Source of the DNA: an uncultured Pseudomonadota bacterium
GTDB taxonomy: Bacteria; Myxococcota_A; UBA796; SXON01
Assembly (NCBI GenBank): GCA_903844155.1
Contig: CAIMSU010000113.1
Location: 32,361-96,360, forward strand
Length of the DNA stretch: 64,000 bases
Direction: 5' to 3'
The position numbers were made by a program, and so were the translations under genes. The first letter of the stretch is position 1. Each line of letters begins with the position of its first letter. The notes beneath the pieces were generated by a model. The model was given only the letters and a program-made list of their open reading frames with translations. It searched no databases and was not told where the DNA came from. Below are positions 52,360 through 61,279 of the stretch, piece by piece.

Positions 52360-52373
52360 TTTTCGCGCGAAAA
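52360..52373. promoter_or_regulatory. 14-bp perfect palindrome overlapping the diguanylate cyclase start
   Basis: TTTTCGCGCGAAAA is self-complementary and its last A is the first base of ATG 52373. The surrounding 106-bp gap is AT-rich for this window and also holds AGCTT/AAGCT arms around 52333-52346. No Shine-Dalgarno sequence is present. A protein bound here, or a small hairpin, could block initiation; this is inference. Confidence 0.45.
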
Positions 52374-53758
52374 TGAATGGTACACTTCCTGTCGTGACCT
52401 TCTCGCCACCCGCGCAGCCGAAGATCCGCTCGGTGTCGTTGCCGCCCATGCTTCAAATGGTGACGGCTCGCGGCGTCGTCGCGCCGGAGGCCTCGGGTGT
52501 CGATGCCGAGGAGGTCTTGAAGCTCGCTCAGGGCCTCGCCCGCTTGATCGTGCTCGAGTGGGACGTCGCGGCCGATGAGCTGCGCTGGAGCGCCTCGCCG
52601 GAGTGGCTGCTCGGTCCGCTGCCGGCCTCAGGCCGCTACCCGGTGTTCCGCGAGATGGTCCACGTCGATGACCGGGCAAGGTTCCTGGAAGCCCGGATGG
52701 GCGACCACGCGATGGACTACCGCATCGTCCGGACGGACGGCGTGGTGCTCTGGCTCGCCGCGCGGGCCTCGGTCTATCGCGACGCGGCCGGTGAGATCGT
52801 TCGGTTGGTGGCCGTTTTACAGGACGTCACCGAACGCAAGCGCGCCGAGCAGGAGCTCATCCAGCAGCGCCATCGGCTGCAGATGGTACACACCGTCGCA
52901 GGGCTGCACGCGGTGGAGTGGGACGTTGGATCCGACCGCCTGCTCTGGGATGGCGACCCGGAGTCGATCCTCGGCCCCCGGCCGGCTTCGGGGCACTACC
53001 CGAGCTACACCGCCATGATCCACCCGGAAGACCGCGAGCGGTTCCTCGGGTGGCGCGGGGGCGCGGGGCGGGACAGTCGCGAATTCCGCATCGTCCGCAC
53101 GGATGGCGAGGTTCGCTGTCTCTCCGTGCGCGAGCGCGTGATCGTCGGCACGTACGAGCACCCGGAGCGCGTGCTCATCGCCCTTCAGGACGTGAGCGAG
53201 CGCGAGCGCCTCGCCTCCCTGGCGCAGTACGACGCGGTGACGGGACTACCCAATCGAAACCTGTATAATGACCGGCTGTCGCAGGCGCTCACCCGCTCGG
53301 CCCGGGACGGGCGGCAGATCGGCGTGATGTTCCTCGACCTCGACCGGTTCAAGGCCGTGAACGACACGCTGGGGCACCACCTTGGGGACGTCCTGCTCGA
53401 GCAGGTCGCCGGCCGCCTCCAGTCCTGTCTGCGGAAGACGGACACGGTCGCGCGCCTCGGCGGCGACGAGTTCACGGTCGTCGTCGAGGGCTTCCGCGAG
53501 CGGGCGCAATTGAGCCGGGTCGCCGAAAAGATCCTCGGCGTGCTGTCGACGCCGTTCTCGCTACAGGGCCACGAGGTCAGCATCTCGGCCAGCATCGGTA
53601 TCGCGACGTGCCCGGCAGACGGCACCACGTGTGAGGCGCTCCTCCGCCGGGCAGACACCGCGATGTACCGGGCGAAGGGGCGTGGGAGCACGTTCCTGCA
53701 CGCGACGGACGAGGGCGGCGAACTGCCCCGGGTGGAGAGCACCGTGACCCCGCCGTGA
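52373..53758 (+). CDS. PAS-PAS-GGDEF diguanylate cyclase
   Basis: 461 residues from ATG 52373 (ATG 52448 is an alternative). Two PAS domains (LEWDVAADELRWSASPEWLLG near 65; VEWDVGSDRLLWDGDPESILG near 185) with PAC-type tails are followed by a GGDEF domain: DAVTGLPNRNLYNDRL, the active site RLGGDEFTV, and an upstream R-x-x-D (RKTD) that fits the product-inhibition I-site. It should make c-di-GMP in response to a ligand or redox cue; no membrane segment is seen, so it is cytoplasmic. The Pfa3-like gene starts 36 nt downstream. Confidence 0.93.
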   Translation: MNGTLPVVTFSPPAQPKIRSVSLPPMLQMVTARGVVAPEASGVDAEEVLKLAQGLARLIVLEWDVAADELRWSASPEWLLGPLPASGRYPVFREMVHVDDRARFLEARMGDHAMDYRIVRTDGVVLWLAARASVYRDAAGEIVRLVAVLQDVTERKRAEQELIQQRHRLQMVHTVAGLHAVEWDVGSDRLLWDGDPESILGPRPASGHYPSYTAMIHPEDRERFLGWRGGAGRDSREFRIVRTDGEVRCLSVRERVIVGTYEHPERVLIALQDVSERERLASLAQYDAVTGLPNRNLYNDRLSQALTRSARDGRQIGVMFLDLDRFKAVNDTLGHHLGDVLLEQVAGRLQSCLRKTDTVARLGGDEFTVVVEGFRERAQLSRVAEKILGVLSTPFSLQGHEVSISASIGIATCPADGTTCEALLRRADTAMYRAKGRGSTFLHATDEGGELPRVESTVTPP

Positions 53759-53794
53759 CACCCGGGGCGCGGGTGCCGATTACCTCGCGCCGTG

Positions 53795-56700
53795 ATGTCC
53801 GCCGCTCCCATCGCCATCATCGGTCAGGCCGCCCTCCTTCCGGGCGCTCGTGACATCGCCCAGTTTCGCGAGAACGTCCTCGCGGGGCGCGACTCGGTCA
53901 CCCCCGCCCCGGCTGGGCGGTGGCGGGTCGACGACCGGTTTGTGGTGTCGGACACGCCGACACCCGCTGCCTCGCGTGACCGAAGCTGGTCCAGCGCCGG
54001 TGGCTATGTCGTGGACGATCCCAGCATCGGGCTCGACGGCGCCTGGCTCGACGGCGTCGGCGTGCCGGAAGCGTCGTCGCTCGATCCGTTGGTACGTTGG
54101 CTGCTGCACGTCGGGCTGGGGAGCCTGCGATCTGCCGGGGTAGACGCGCAGGATGGCGCGACGCGCTCCGGCGTGCTTCGGCGCACGGGGGCCGTGTTCG
54201 GCAACCTCTCGTTCCCGTCGGAAGGGATGGCGCGGTTCGGCGAGGCTGTACAGCTCGGGCGCTGGGGCTACGCGGTCCCTCCCGGTCCCACCATCGATGC
54301 CCGCAACCACTTCATGTCCGGCTTGCCTGCGGATATTCTCGCGCGGGCGCTGGGACTGGGCGTTGGCGCCTACGCAGTGGACGCCGCGTGCGCCAGTTCG
54401 CTCTACGCGGTAAAACTCGCTTGCGACGCGCTCAATGATGGCCGCGCCGACCTCATGCTCGCGGGCGCTGTGAACCGCGCGGACAGCCTGTTCCTGCACA
54501 TCGGCTTCTGCGCGCTCGGGGCCATGTCCAAGACCGGCCAATCCCGCCCATTCCATCGCGCGGCGGACGGCCTGGTGCCCGCCGAGGGCTGCGCGCTCCT
54601 GACCCTGAAGCGCCTGGCCGACGCTGTGCGCGACGGGGACGCGATCCTCGGCGTGATCCGGGGCGTCGGCCTCTCAAACGATGCCCGGGGCCGCTCGCTC
54701 CTCGCGCCGTCGGAGGAAGGGCAGGTCCGGGCCATGAAGCTGGCGTTTGCAGCAGCGAATGTCCGGCCCGGGCAAGTGCAGATGGTCGAGTGTCATGCGA
54801 CTGGCACGCCGACGGGCGATCGCGCGGAGCTTGGCAGCATGGCGACTGCGTACACCGGTGCTGCCGGGCGGCTCGCCATCGGATCGCTCAAGTCCAACCT
54901 CGGCCATTTGATCACCGTCGCGGGCGCCGCCGGCATCCAGAAGGTGCTCGCGGGCATGTCCGCGGGCGTGATGCCGCCGACGCTGCACGTCGAGGCCGCC
55001 ATCCCCGAGCTGGACGGTTCGGGGTTTGACCTGCTCGGTCAGGGTCGGGACTGGCCGACGGTCGACGGCACCCGCGTCGCTGCGGTTTCCGCGTTCGGAT
55101 TTGGCGGGAACAACGCCCATTGCATCGTGGAGTCATGGCCGCGGGGCCGAGCGGTGAGCGCGCAGGTTCCGGCGAGGCCAGCGCCGGCGCGGATCGCTGT
55201 GGTGGGTCTCGCGGTGGTCGCGGGACAATCGACCGATCGACGGGCGTTCGCGCGGGAGCTCTACGCGCAGGACGCCGTCGCCGGCGCCCAGCCGGAGACG
55301 CTCGAACTACCGTTGTCCGGATTGCGTTTTCCGCCGAACGACCTGAAGCTGAGCCTCGCGCAGCAAACGTGGATGTTCCGCGTCGGCGGCGATGCACTTG
55401 CCGATGCAAAGCCGTTGGCCAGCCCCGATGCCCGCGAGCGCACCGCCGTGCTCGTCGGGATGGGTGCCGATGGCGAGGTCGCCGGTTTCGGCTTGCGCTG
55501 GCGCCTGCCGAGCCTCGTGCCATCGTCGGTCGGGCCGATCGACGCCCTGCGTGATGCCGCTGCCCCGTCGCTCCGCGCCGAGCACGTGATGGGGACGATG
55601 CCGAACATCCCAGCCAACCGGCTGAACGTGCAGCACGACCTTGGCGGACCGAGCTTCACCGTGAGCCACGAGGAGCTGTCCGGGGTCGACGCTCTGGCGA
55701 TTGGCGTAGCGATGCTGCGGTCGGGCGAGGTGGACCGGGTCCTTGTTGGGGCGACGGAGCGGGCCGGTGATGTGCGGACGGTCCAGGCGTTGCGCGCGCT
55801 CGGAGTCAGCGGCACGCCGAGCACCGCCGCCGTTGCGCTCGTGTGCAAGCGCCTCGAGGACGCCGAGCGGGATGGCGACCGCAGCTACGCCCTCGTCGAA
55901 CGTGTCGTGGGCGGTTCCGGAGAGGCGCTCGGCGACGTCCGCGAGGCGCCGGCTCTGCCCGAACGCTTCGGGCACCCGCACGCCGCGCTCGGTCTGCTCC
56001 AGGTCGCAGCCGGGGCGTTGTACCTGCACTATGGGCGGCTGCCCTCGGGCAGACCGGGCGCCAGGCTCGGCGTGCGCTGCCAGAGCGTCGGCGGCGCGAC
56101 GGCGACGGTCCTGCTCACGTCCGCCGGCCCCACCGTCGACCTGGCCGAGGATCTCGCGCGCACCGAAGATGCACAGGGGCCCTCCCTTTCCGTCCCCGCA
56201 CGCGTCATCGCCGGCCCCGATCCGGCGCCGCATTCCCCCGTATCGCCGCCGCCCTCCGCGCCCCGCCCCGCCCCGAAGGAACCCGCCATGCCGTCTCCCG
56301 TCCAACGTATGGCCGCTGCGCCAGCGCTCCCCTCCGTCGGCGCCCACCCGCCAGCGCTACGCCCGGGCGTGCCGCAGGCTGCGAGCCCACGAACCGTCGA
56401 ATTCGGTGCTTCCACTGCCGAGTTGTCCCCCAGGCTGGAGCGCGCCGACGCGACGGAAGCGGTCCTCGTCGACACGGGCGGCGACGCGCTGATCAGCCTC
56501 CTGATCCAGCAGCAACAGGCGATGTCGCGGATGCACGCGGAATTTCTCGCCCGACAGTCTGCGGTGTACGCCGCCTTCCAGCAGAGCGCCGCGGGTACCC
56601 AGGCGTTGCTTTTGGACGCCCTGATGGGGTCGCCCCCCGAGCCGAGCCGTGAGATCGCCGCACCCCCGCCCGCCGTTTTGGCACCTCCCAAAGAAGGGAT

Positions 56701-59700
56701 GCGAGAGGAAGCGAATTTGCCAGTTGCGGCGAAGCGTGAGGTCGCCGCACCCCCCTCCGCGCTTCGGGCACCTCCCCCCGAGGGGGGGAGGGCGGGCGCA
56801 ACGCCACCCGCTGCACCCGTCTCCAGCCTCCCCGGCCCCAAACTCACGCGCGCCGACCTCGAAAACGGCGCATCCAACTCGATCACCACGATCTTTGGCC
56901 CCGAGTTTTCGACCTACGACGCATTCGACCGCGTCGTCCGCATGCCCGAGCCCCCCCTGCTGCTCGCCGACCGGGTGCTCGGCATCGAAGGCCCGGCGAA
57001 GAAGCTTGGGAAGGGCCGGATCGTGACCGAGACGGACGTGCGCGCGGACAGTTGGTACGTCCACGACGACCACATCCCCGCTGGCGTGATGATCGAGGCG
57101 GGGCAAGCCGATCTTCTGCTGATCTCCTGGCAGGGCATCGACGATCTCAACCGCGGCGAGCGCATCTACCGCCTGCTCGGCTGCGATCTGGTCTACAAGA
57201 ACGGCCTGCCGAAGGTCGGCGACACGCTGCAGTACGACATCCGCTGCGACGGCCATGCCCGGCTCGGCGACATCCGCATGTTCTTCTTCCACTACGCCTG
57301 CACCGTGAACGGGCAGACGCGGCTTGAGATCCGGGAGGGACAAGCCGGATTCTTCTCCGACAAGGAGCTTGGCGAATCTGGGGGAGTTCTCTGGGATGCG
57401 GCGACGGCCGAGATCGAGTTGCCTGCGTCGCACCTCGCCCCCGTCATCATCCCCGACAAGACCCAGCTTGATCGCGCCGATCTCCAGGCGCTCTCGGAAG
57501 GCCGCGTCGCGGATTGCTTCGGCGAATCGCACAAGCTCGCGTGCACACACACGCTCACCCCGCGCATCGCGGGCGGCGACATGATCTTCCACGATCGCGT
57601 CACCATCGAGCCCACCGGCGGTCCCTGGAAGCGCGGGTATTTCCGCAGCGAGCAGGACATCACGCCGGATCTCTGGTTCTTCCAGGGGCATTTCAAGTCG
57701 GACCCGTGCATGCCCGGCACCCTGATGTTCGAGGGCTGCCTGCAGGCGATGCAGGTCTACATGACCGCCATCGGGCACACGCTCCCGCGCGACGGCTGGC
57801 GGTTTGAGCCAAAGGCCGACACCGTCTTCAAGCTGCGGTGCCGGGGCCAGGTGATCCCAAGCTCCAGGCTTCTCACCTACGAATTGTTCGTGATGGAGTG
57901 CGGCATCCGCGACGGCCGACCGTTCCTGGTCGCGCAGGTGATGTGCACGGTGGACGGGCTCAAGTGCTTCCACGCCGATCCGCTGGTCATCGAGATGATC
58001 CCCGATTGGCCGCTCTCGCGGATGCCCGAGTACGCCAACTGGAAGGAGACGAAGCCCCTCGGTCCGACCGGCTGGGATTACCGCTCGCTCATCGCCTGCG
58101 CCTGGGGCAAGCCCAGCGAAGCCTTCGGCCCGATGTACACGCCTTTTGACGGGCCGACGCGTCCGGCGCGCCTTCCCGGGCCGCCCTACCATTTCATGTC
58201 GCGCGTCACAAAAACGACCGGAAAGATGGGCGGGCTCGAGGTCGGCTCCACCTGCGAGGTGGAGTACGACGTGCCCGTGGACGCGTGGTACTTCCGCGAA
58301 AACGGGCGTTCGCACGATGCTCCCGAGCACGGCGTGATGCCGTTCGCCGTGCTCCTCGAAGCTGCGCTGCAGCCCTGCGGCTGGCTCGCGAGCTGGTCCG
58401 GCTGCGCGCTCACCGCGAAGAACGCCGAGGGCGGCCTGGACGAGCTGCTCTTCCGCAACCTGGACGGCACCGCGGACGTGCTCTGCGACGTCACGCCGGA
58501 TTTCGGGACCATCCGGACGACCGTCAAGCTCACCAAATTGAGCAAGACCGCCGGCATGATCATCGTCGGGTTCGATGTCGAGATGTTCCGTAGGCGAGGC
58601 GACGTGGGGGACGAGCGCTTCTACAAGATGGAGACCGTGTTCGGCTTCTTCCCGCCCGCGGCGTTTGAAAACCAGGTCGGCGTGGGCTCGACCGCCGAGG
58701 ACCGGGCCTGGCTCGCGTCTCCGAACGACTTCTACGTGGATCTACGCGGCGAGTCGGCCGATTCCCGGCGCTACCTCACCGGGACGCTGCGCCTGCCGCC
58801 GCCGATGATGTGCATGCTCGACCGCGTGACCGGGTTCTGGCCGACGGGCGGCAAGAAAGGGCTGGGGAAGTGGCGTGCCGAGAAGTCCGTGGACCCCCGA
58901 GAGTGGATGTTCAAAGCACACTTCTACCAGGACCCCGTACAGCCGGGTTCGCTTGGCATCGAGGCGATGATTCAGTTGCTACAGGTGCACATGATCCACC
59001 GCGGCTACGGGGCGGGGTTCGGCGTGCAGGTCCAAAACCCGTGCTTCGAGGCGCTGGGAGCGACTGGCGGGCCGATTGGCGCGGACGGGCTGAAGACCCC
59101 GCCGATGACCTGGAAGTACCGCGGGCAGGTCACCCCGAAGACCTTTCTGGTGCAGAGCGAGGTGGAGATCGTCGAGGAGCGCGCGGACTGCGTGATCGCC
59201 GAGGCGCACCTCTGGGTCGACGGCAAGCGCATCTACTCCGCGAAGAACCTCGTGATGCGCGTGGTCGGCGGCCGGTCGCCCGCTCCCTCCCCGGAGGAGG
59301 ACCTATCAAATTCGACGACGTCAGTTTTGATACATACGTTTGAGGCGTACACGGAGGTGCCGGTGCCGGTGGGGCACGCGCCGACGTGGGTGCTGCCGAG
59401 CTTGCCGATGATGACGATGGCCATGCTCGCGTTGCACGGAGCGGCGCGCGCGGGGGTGCAGCCGGCGTGGTTGGAGGGCAGCGCATTGCGTTGGTTCACC
59501 TTCCCGAATGGGCCGCGTGTCGCGCACATCGGCGCAGTGTCGGTGCCAGATGGCGGGGCGATGGTGACGCTGTCGGCAGCCACGGGGGATCCGGCGGGGC
59601 ACCTGCACAAGTCCGAGGCGTTCTTCCGGGCGAAGGTCACGTCGACGGGCGGGGACGTGCCGCTGGTGCCTCCGTTGACGGCCGCGTCCACAGGGCGGGA

Positions 59701-61267
59701 TGGCGCGGAACTATACGCCTCAGGCGTGCTTTTTCACGGCCCCGAGTTCGCCGTCGTCGAGCGGGTGCTGGCGACGGGCTCCAACGGCGCCAGCCTGTTG
59801 CTTCGTCCATCGCCGCCGGACAAGCTCCTGGACGGCGCGACCCATGGTGTGCCGCATGACCAGCTCGAACGTTGGTTTCCCTCGCTCTCACCGGGCAGCG
59901 TGGGGTATCCGTCCCGCCTGGTCGCGCTGGGCTTTTTTGGTGCGATGCCGACGGGCGCTGTGCGCTGCGAGGTCCGCGCGGGCGAGCTCGTCAGCGGTCG
60001 TCCCCGGATCCACGCCTGGTTCTTCGATGCGGCCGTCCCCGGGTCACCGGACGCCCCCTGTGCCTACTTCCACCTCGAAGAAGTGCTCCTCCCCAAGGGC
60101 CGCATCGGCAGCGCAGCTCCCGAGGATCGTCGTGCATTTTTGCGCGGCGATGTCGTCCCGGGGCTCTCCCTGGCCGTGCTTGGCGGCGAGGACGCGACGC
60201 TCTCCACCGCCGAGGCCCGCGGCTCCGATTGGCTCCCGGGGACGCTCGAGCGGGTCTACGGCACGGCAAATCCCGCCTCAATCGCGGCGAAAGAGCTGCT
60301 GGGGTCGCAGATCGGCGTCCACCCGCGTCACATCCTGCTCGAGCCCGTCGCGGAGGGCTTCTACGCTCACGACGCGCACAATCCGCTTCATACCGTGCGT
60401 CTTGCCGTGTCAGGGGACTCCGTCCGGCGCTCCGGCGGCGATGACGCCCAGCGCCTGGACCTCGACGGCGTGGTCCGCTGGTGGAGAAAGGAGCTTGAAT
60501 GCGGTGAGTGGCCGGGGGAGGACATCCTCGTGGGCCTCACCCGCGGCGTGCTGGAGTCGGTGCGGATCATCCACCCGGACGCGTTCGCGGCGATGCGCGG
60601 GCAGCCTTGCTTGTACCTTGGGAATCACCAGAACTACATCGAGAGCGTGGTGTTCTGCTGCGTGATGTCCGCGCTCGGCGGCGTCACGCTCGACGCCCTT
60701 GCCAAGAAGGAGCATGACAGCGGCTGGCTCGGCGACGTCCATCGTTCGCTCACGTCGTGGAGGTCCGTGCACTTCCCCGGTTCGATGGTCTTTTTCGACC
60801 AGTCCAGGCCCGAGACCCTCGCCGGCCTCGTCGCCGACCGGCTCAAGAGCCACTCGTTGCTCGTGCACGTGGACGGCACGCGCGTCACCGACCCCGGGCA
60901 GCCCGTCACGAAGATGAGCTCGTTGTGGGTGGATCTGGCGGTCGAACGCGGACTTTCCATCGTCCCCGTCGCGTTTCGTGGCGGGGTGTGTGGCGCGCGC
61001 GTCGACCTCCCCGTCGCCCGGCAGACGCACTGGATCGGCGCGCCAATCGCCCCTTCAGCCCTCGCGGCCATGCCCTACGCCGAGCGTCGCAAATTCGTAA
61101 TGGTGCAGATCAACAGCCTCGGCCTTCCCGAATCCGCCGGCGTTCCCACGTTGCCCGCTGGCGACCCCGCCGATGTGGTCCGCGGGTACGTTGGCCCGAT
61201 GGATCGCTGGCGGGGAATCGACCCGGCCTGGGTGGACGCGTGGGAGCGTCCTCCGTCCGTTTCTTGA
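53795..61267 (+). CDS. Pfa3/PfaC-like polyunsaturated fatty acid synthase subunit (KS-CLF-DH-DH-DH'-AGPAT)
   Basis: 2490 residues. Domains in order: ketosynthase 1-445 with active-site Cys in DAACASS (199) and His in CHATGT (334) and NLGHL (371); chain-length factor about 466-777, whose active site is FTVSHEELSG with no Cys; helical segment near 900 (QQQQAMSRMHAEFLARQ); Pro/Ala linker with an 87-bp in-frame duplication; four FabA-like hot-dog folds, i.e. two dehydratase domains, 1050-1820 (HIPAGVMIEAGQAD, FFQGHFKSDPCMPG, KAHFYQDPVQPGS); a PKS-DH-like region near 1973 (LFHGPEF); and an acyltransferase AGPAT 2275-2440 (LGNHQNYIES, VHVDGTRV). There is no malonyl-transferase (GHSxG) and no ACP (DSL), so it needs Pfa1/Pfa2-type partners, which are not in the window. 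ATG 53795 is chosen over GTG 53792. Confidence 0.9.
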   Translation: MSAAPIAIIGQAALLPGARDIAQFRENVLAGRDSVTPAPAGRWRVDDRFVVSDTPTPAASRDRSWSSAGGYVVDDPSIGLDGAWLDGVGVPEASSLDPLVRWLLHVGLGSLRSAGVDAQDGATRSGVLRRTGAVFGNLSFPSEGMARFGEAVQLGRWGYAVPPGPTIDARNHFMSGLPADILARALGLGVGAYAVDAACASSLYAVKLACDALNDGRADLMLAGAVNRADSLFLHIGFCALGAMSKTGQSRPFHRAADGLVPAEGCALLTLKRLADAVRDGDAILGVIRGVGLSNDARGRSLLAPSEEGQVRAMKLAFAAANVRPGQVQMVECHATGTPTGDRAELGSMATAYTGAAGRLAIGSLKSNLGHLITVAGAAGIQKVLAGMSAGVMPPTLHVEAAIPELDGSGFDLLGQGRDWPTVDGTRVAAVSAFGFGGNNAHCIVESWPRGRAVSAQVPARPAPARIAVVGLAVVAGQSTDRRAFARELYAQDAVAGAQPETLELPLSGLRFPPNDLKLSLAQQTWMFRVGGDALADAKPLASPDARERTAVLVGMGADGEVAGFGLRWRLPSLVPSSVGPIDALRDAAAPSLRAEHVMGTMPNIPANRLNVQHDLGGPSFTVSHEELSGVDALAIGVAMLRSGEVDRVLVGATERAGDVRTVQALRALGVSGTPSTAAVALVCKRLEDAERDGDRSYALVERVVGGSGEALGDVREAPALPERFGHPHAALGLLQVAAGALYLHYGRLPSGRPGARLGVRCQSVGGATATVLLTSAGPTVDLAEDLARTEDAQGPSLSVPARVIAGPDPAPHSPVSPPPSAPRPAPKEPAMPSPVQRMAAAPALPSVGAHPPALRPGVPQAASPRTVEFGASTAELSPRLERADATEAVLVDTGGDALISLLIQQQQAMSRMHAEFLARQSAVYAAFQQSAAGTQALLLDALMGSPPEPSREIAAPPPAVLAPPKEGMREEANLPVAAKREVAAPPSALRAPPPEGGRAGATPPAAPVSSLPGPKLTRADLENGASNSITTIFGPEFSTYDAFDRVVRMPEPPLLLADRVLGIEGPAKKLGKGRIVTETDVRADSWYVHDDHIPAGVMIEAGQADLLLISWQGIDDLNRGERIYRLLGCDLVYKNGLPKVGDTLQYDIRCDGHARLGDIRMFFFHYACTVNGQTRLEIREGQAGFFSDKELGESGGVLWDAATAEIELPASHLAPVIIPDKTQLDRADLQALSEGRVADCFGESHKLACTHTLTPRIAGGDMIFHDRVTIEPTGGPWKRGYFRSEQDITPDLWFFQGHFKSDPCMPGTLMFEGCLQAMQVYMTAIGHTLPRDGWRFEPKADTVFKLRCRGQVIPSSRLLTYELFVMECGIRDGRPFLVAQVMCTVDGLKCFHADPLVIEMIPDWPLSRMPEYANWKETKPLGPTGWDYRSLIACAWGKPSEAFGPMYTPFDGPTRPARLPGPPYHFMSRVTKTTGKMGGLEVGSTCEVEYDVPVDAWYFRENGRSHDAPEHGVMPFAVLLEAALQPCGWLASWSGCALTAKNAEGGLDELLFRNLDGTADVLCDVTPDFGTIRTTVKLTKLSKTAGMIIVGFDVEMFRRRGDVGDERFYKMETVFGFFPPAAFENQVGVGSTAEDRAWLASPNDFYVDLRGESADSRRYLTGTLRLPPPMMCMLDRVTGFWPTGGKKGLGKWRAEKSVDPREWMFKAHFYQDPVQPGSLGIEAMIQLLQVHMIHRGYGAGFGVQVQNPCFEALGATGGPIGADGLKTPPMTWKYRGQVTPKTFLVQSEVEIVEERADCVIAEAHLWVDGKRIYSAKNLVMRVVGGRSPAPSPEEDLSNSTTSVLIHTFEAYTEVPVPVGHAPTWVLPSLPMMTMAMLALHGAARAGVQPAWLEGSALRWFTFPNGPRVAHIGAVSVPDGGAMVTLSAATGDPAGHLHKSEAFFRAKVTSTGGDVPLVPPLTAASTGRDGAELYASGVLFHGPEFAVVERVLATGSNGASLLLRPSPPDKLLDGATHGVPHDQLERWFPSLSPGSVGYPSRLVALGFFGAMPTGAVRCEVRAGELVSGRPRIHAWFFDAAVPGSPDAPCAYFHLEEVLLPKGRIGSAAPEDRRAFLRGDVVPGLSLAVLGGEDATLSTAEARGSDWLPGTLERVYGTANPASIAAKELLGSQIGVHPRHILLEPVAEGFYAHDAHNPLHTVRLAVSGDSVRRSGGDDAQRLDLDGVVRWWRKELECGEWPGEDILVGLTRGVLESVRIIHPDAFAAMRGQPCLYLGNHQNYIESVVFCCVMSALGGVTLDALAKKEHDSGWLGDVHRSLTSWRSVHFPGSMVFFDQSRPETLAGLVADRLKSHSLLVHVDGTRVTDPGQPVTKMSSLWVDLAVERGLSIVPVAFRGGVCGARVDLPVARQTHWIGAPIAPSALAAMPYAERRKFVMVQINSLGLPESAGVPTLPAGDPADVVRGYVGPMDRWRGIDPAWVDAWERPPSVS
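56648..56792 (+). repeat. 87-bp in-frame imperfect duplication in the Pfa3-like linker
   Basis: Two imperfect copies, at 56648-56699 and 56735-56792, share CGTGAG-x-TCGCCGCACCCCC and GGCACCTCCC. The offset of 87 nt equals 29 codons, so the frame is kept (REIAAPPPAVLAPP then REVAAPPSALRAPP). The second copy ends in a hairpin CTCCCCCC/GGGGGGGAG. The pattern looks like the GC-rich palindromic repeats common in high-GC genomes, here read through as a linker. Confidence 0.65.
59304..59338 (+). repeat. Copy of the 2096-2155 palindromic element inside the Pfa3-like gene
   Basis: TATCAAATTCGACGACGTCA followed by GTTTTGATACATACG. Compared with the minus strand of 2124-2153, 31 of about 35 positions agree, including both TATCAAA and TTTTGATAC arms and the full CGACGACGTCA core. 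It encodes DLSNSTTSVLIHTFE between the last dehydratase fold and the PKS-DH-like region, without breaking the frame. Confidence 0.7.
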
Positions 61268-61279
61268 TACCCTGCTCGG

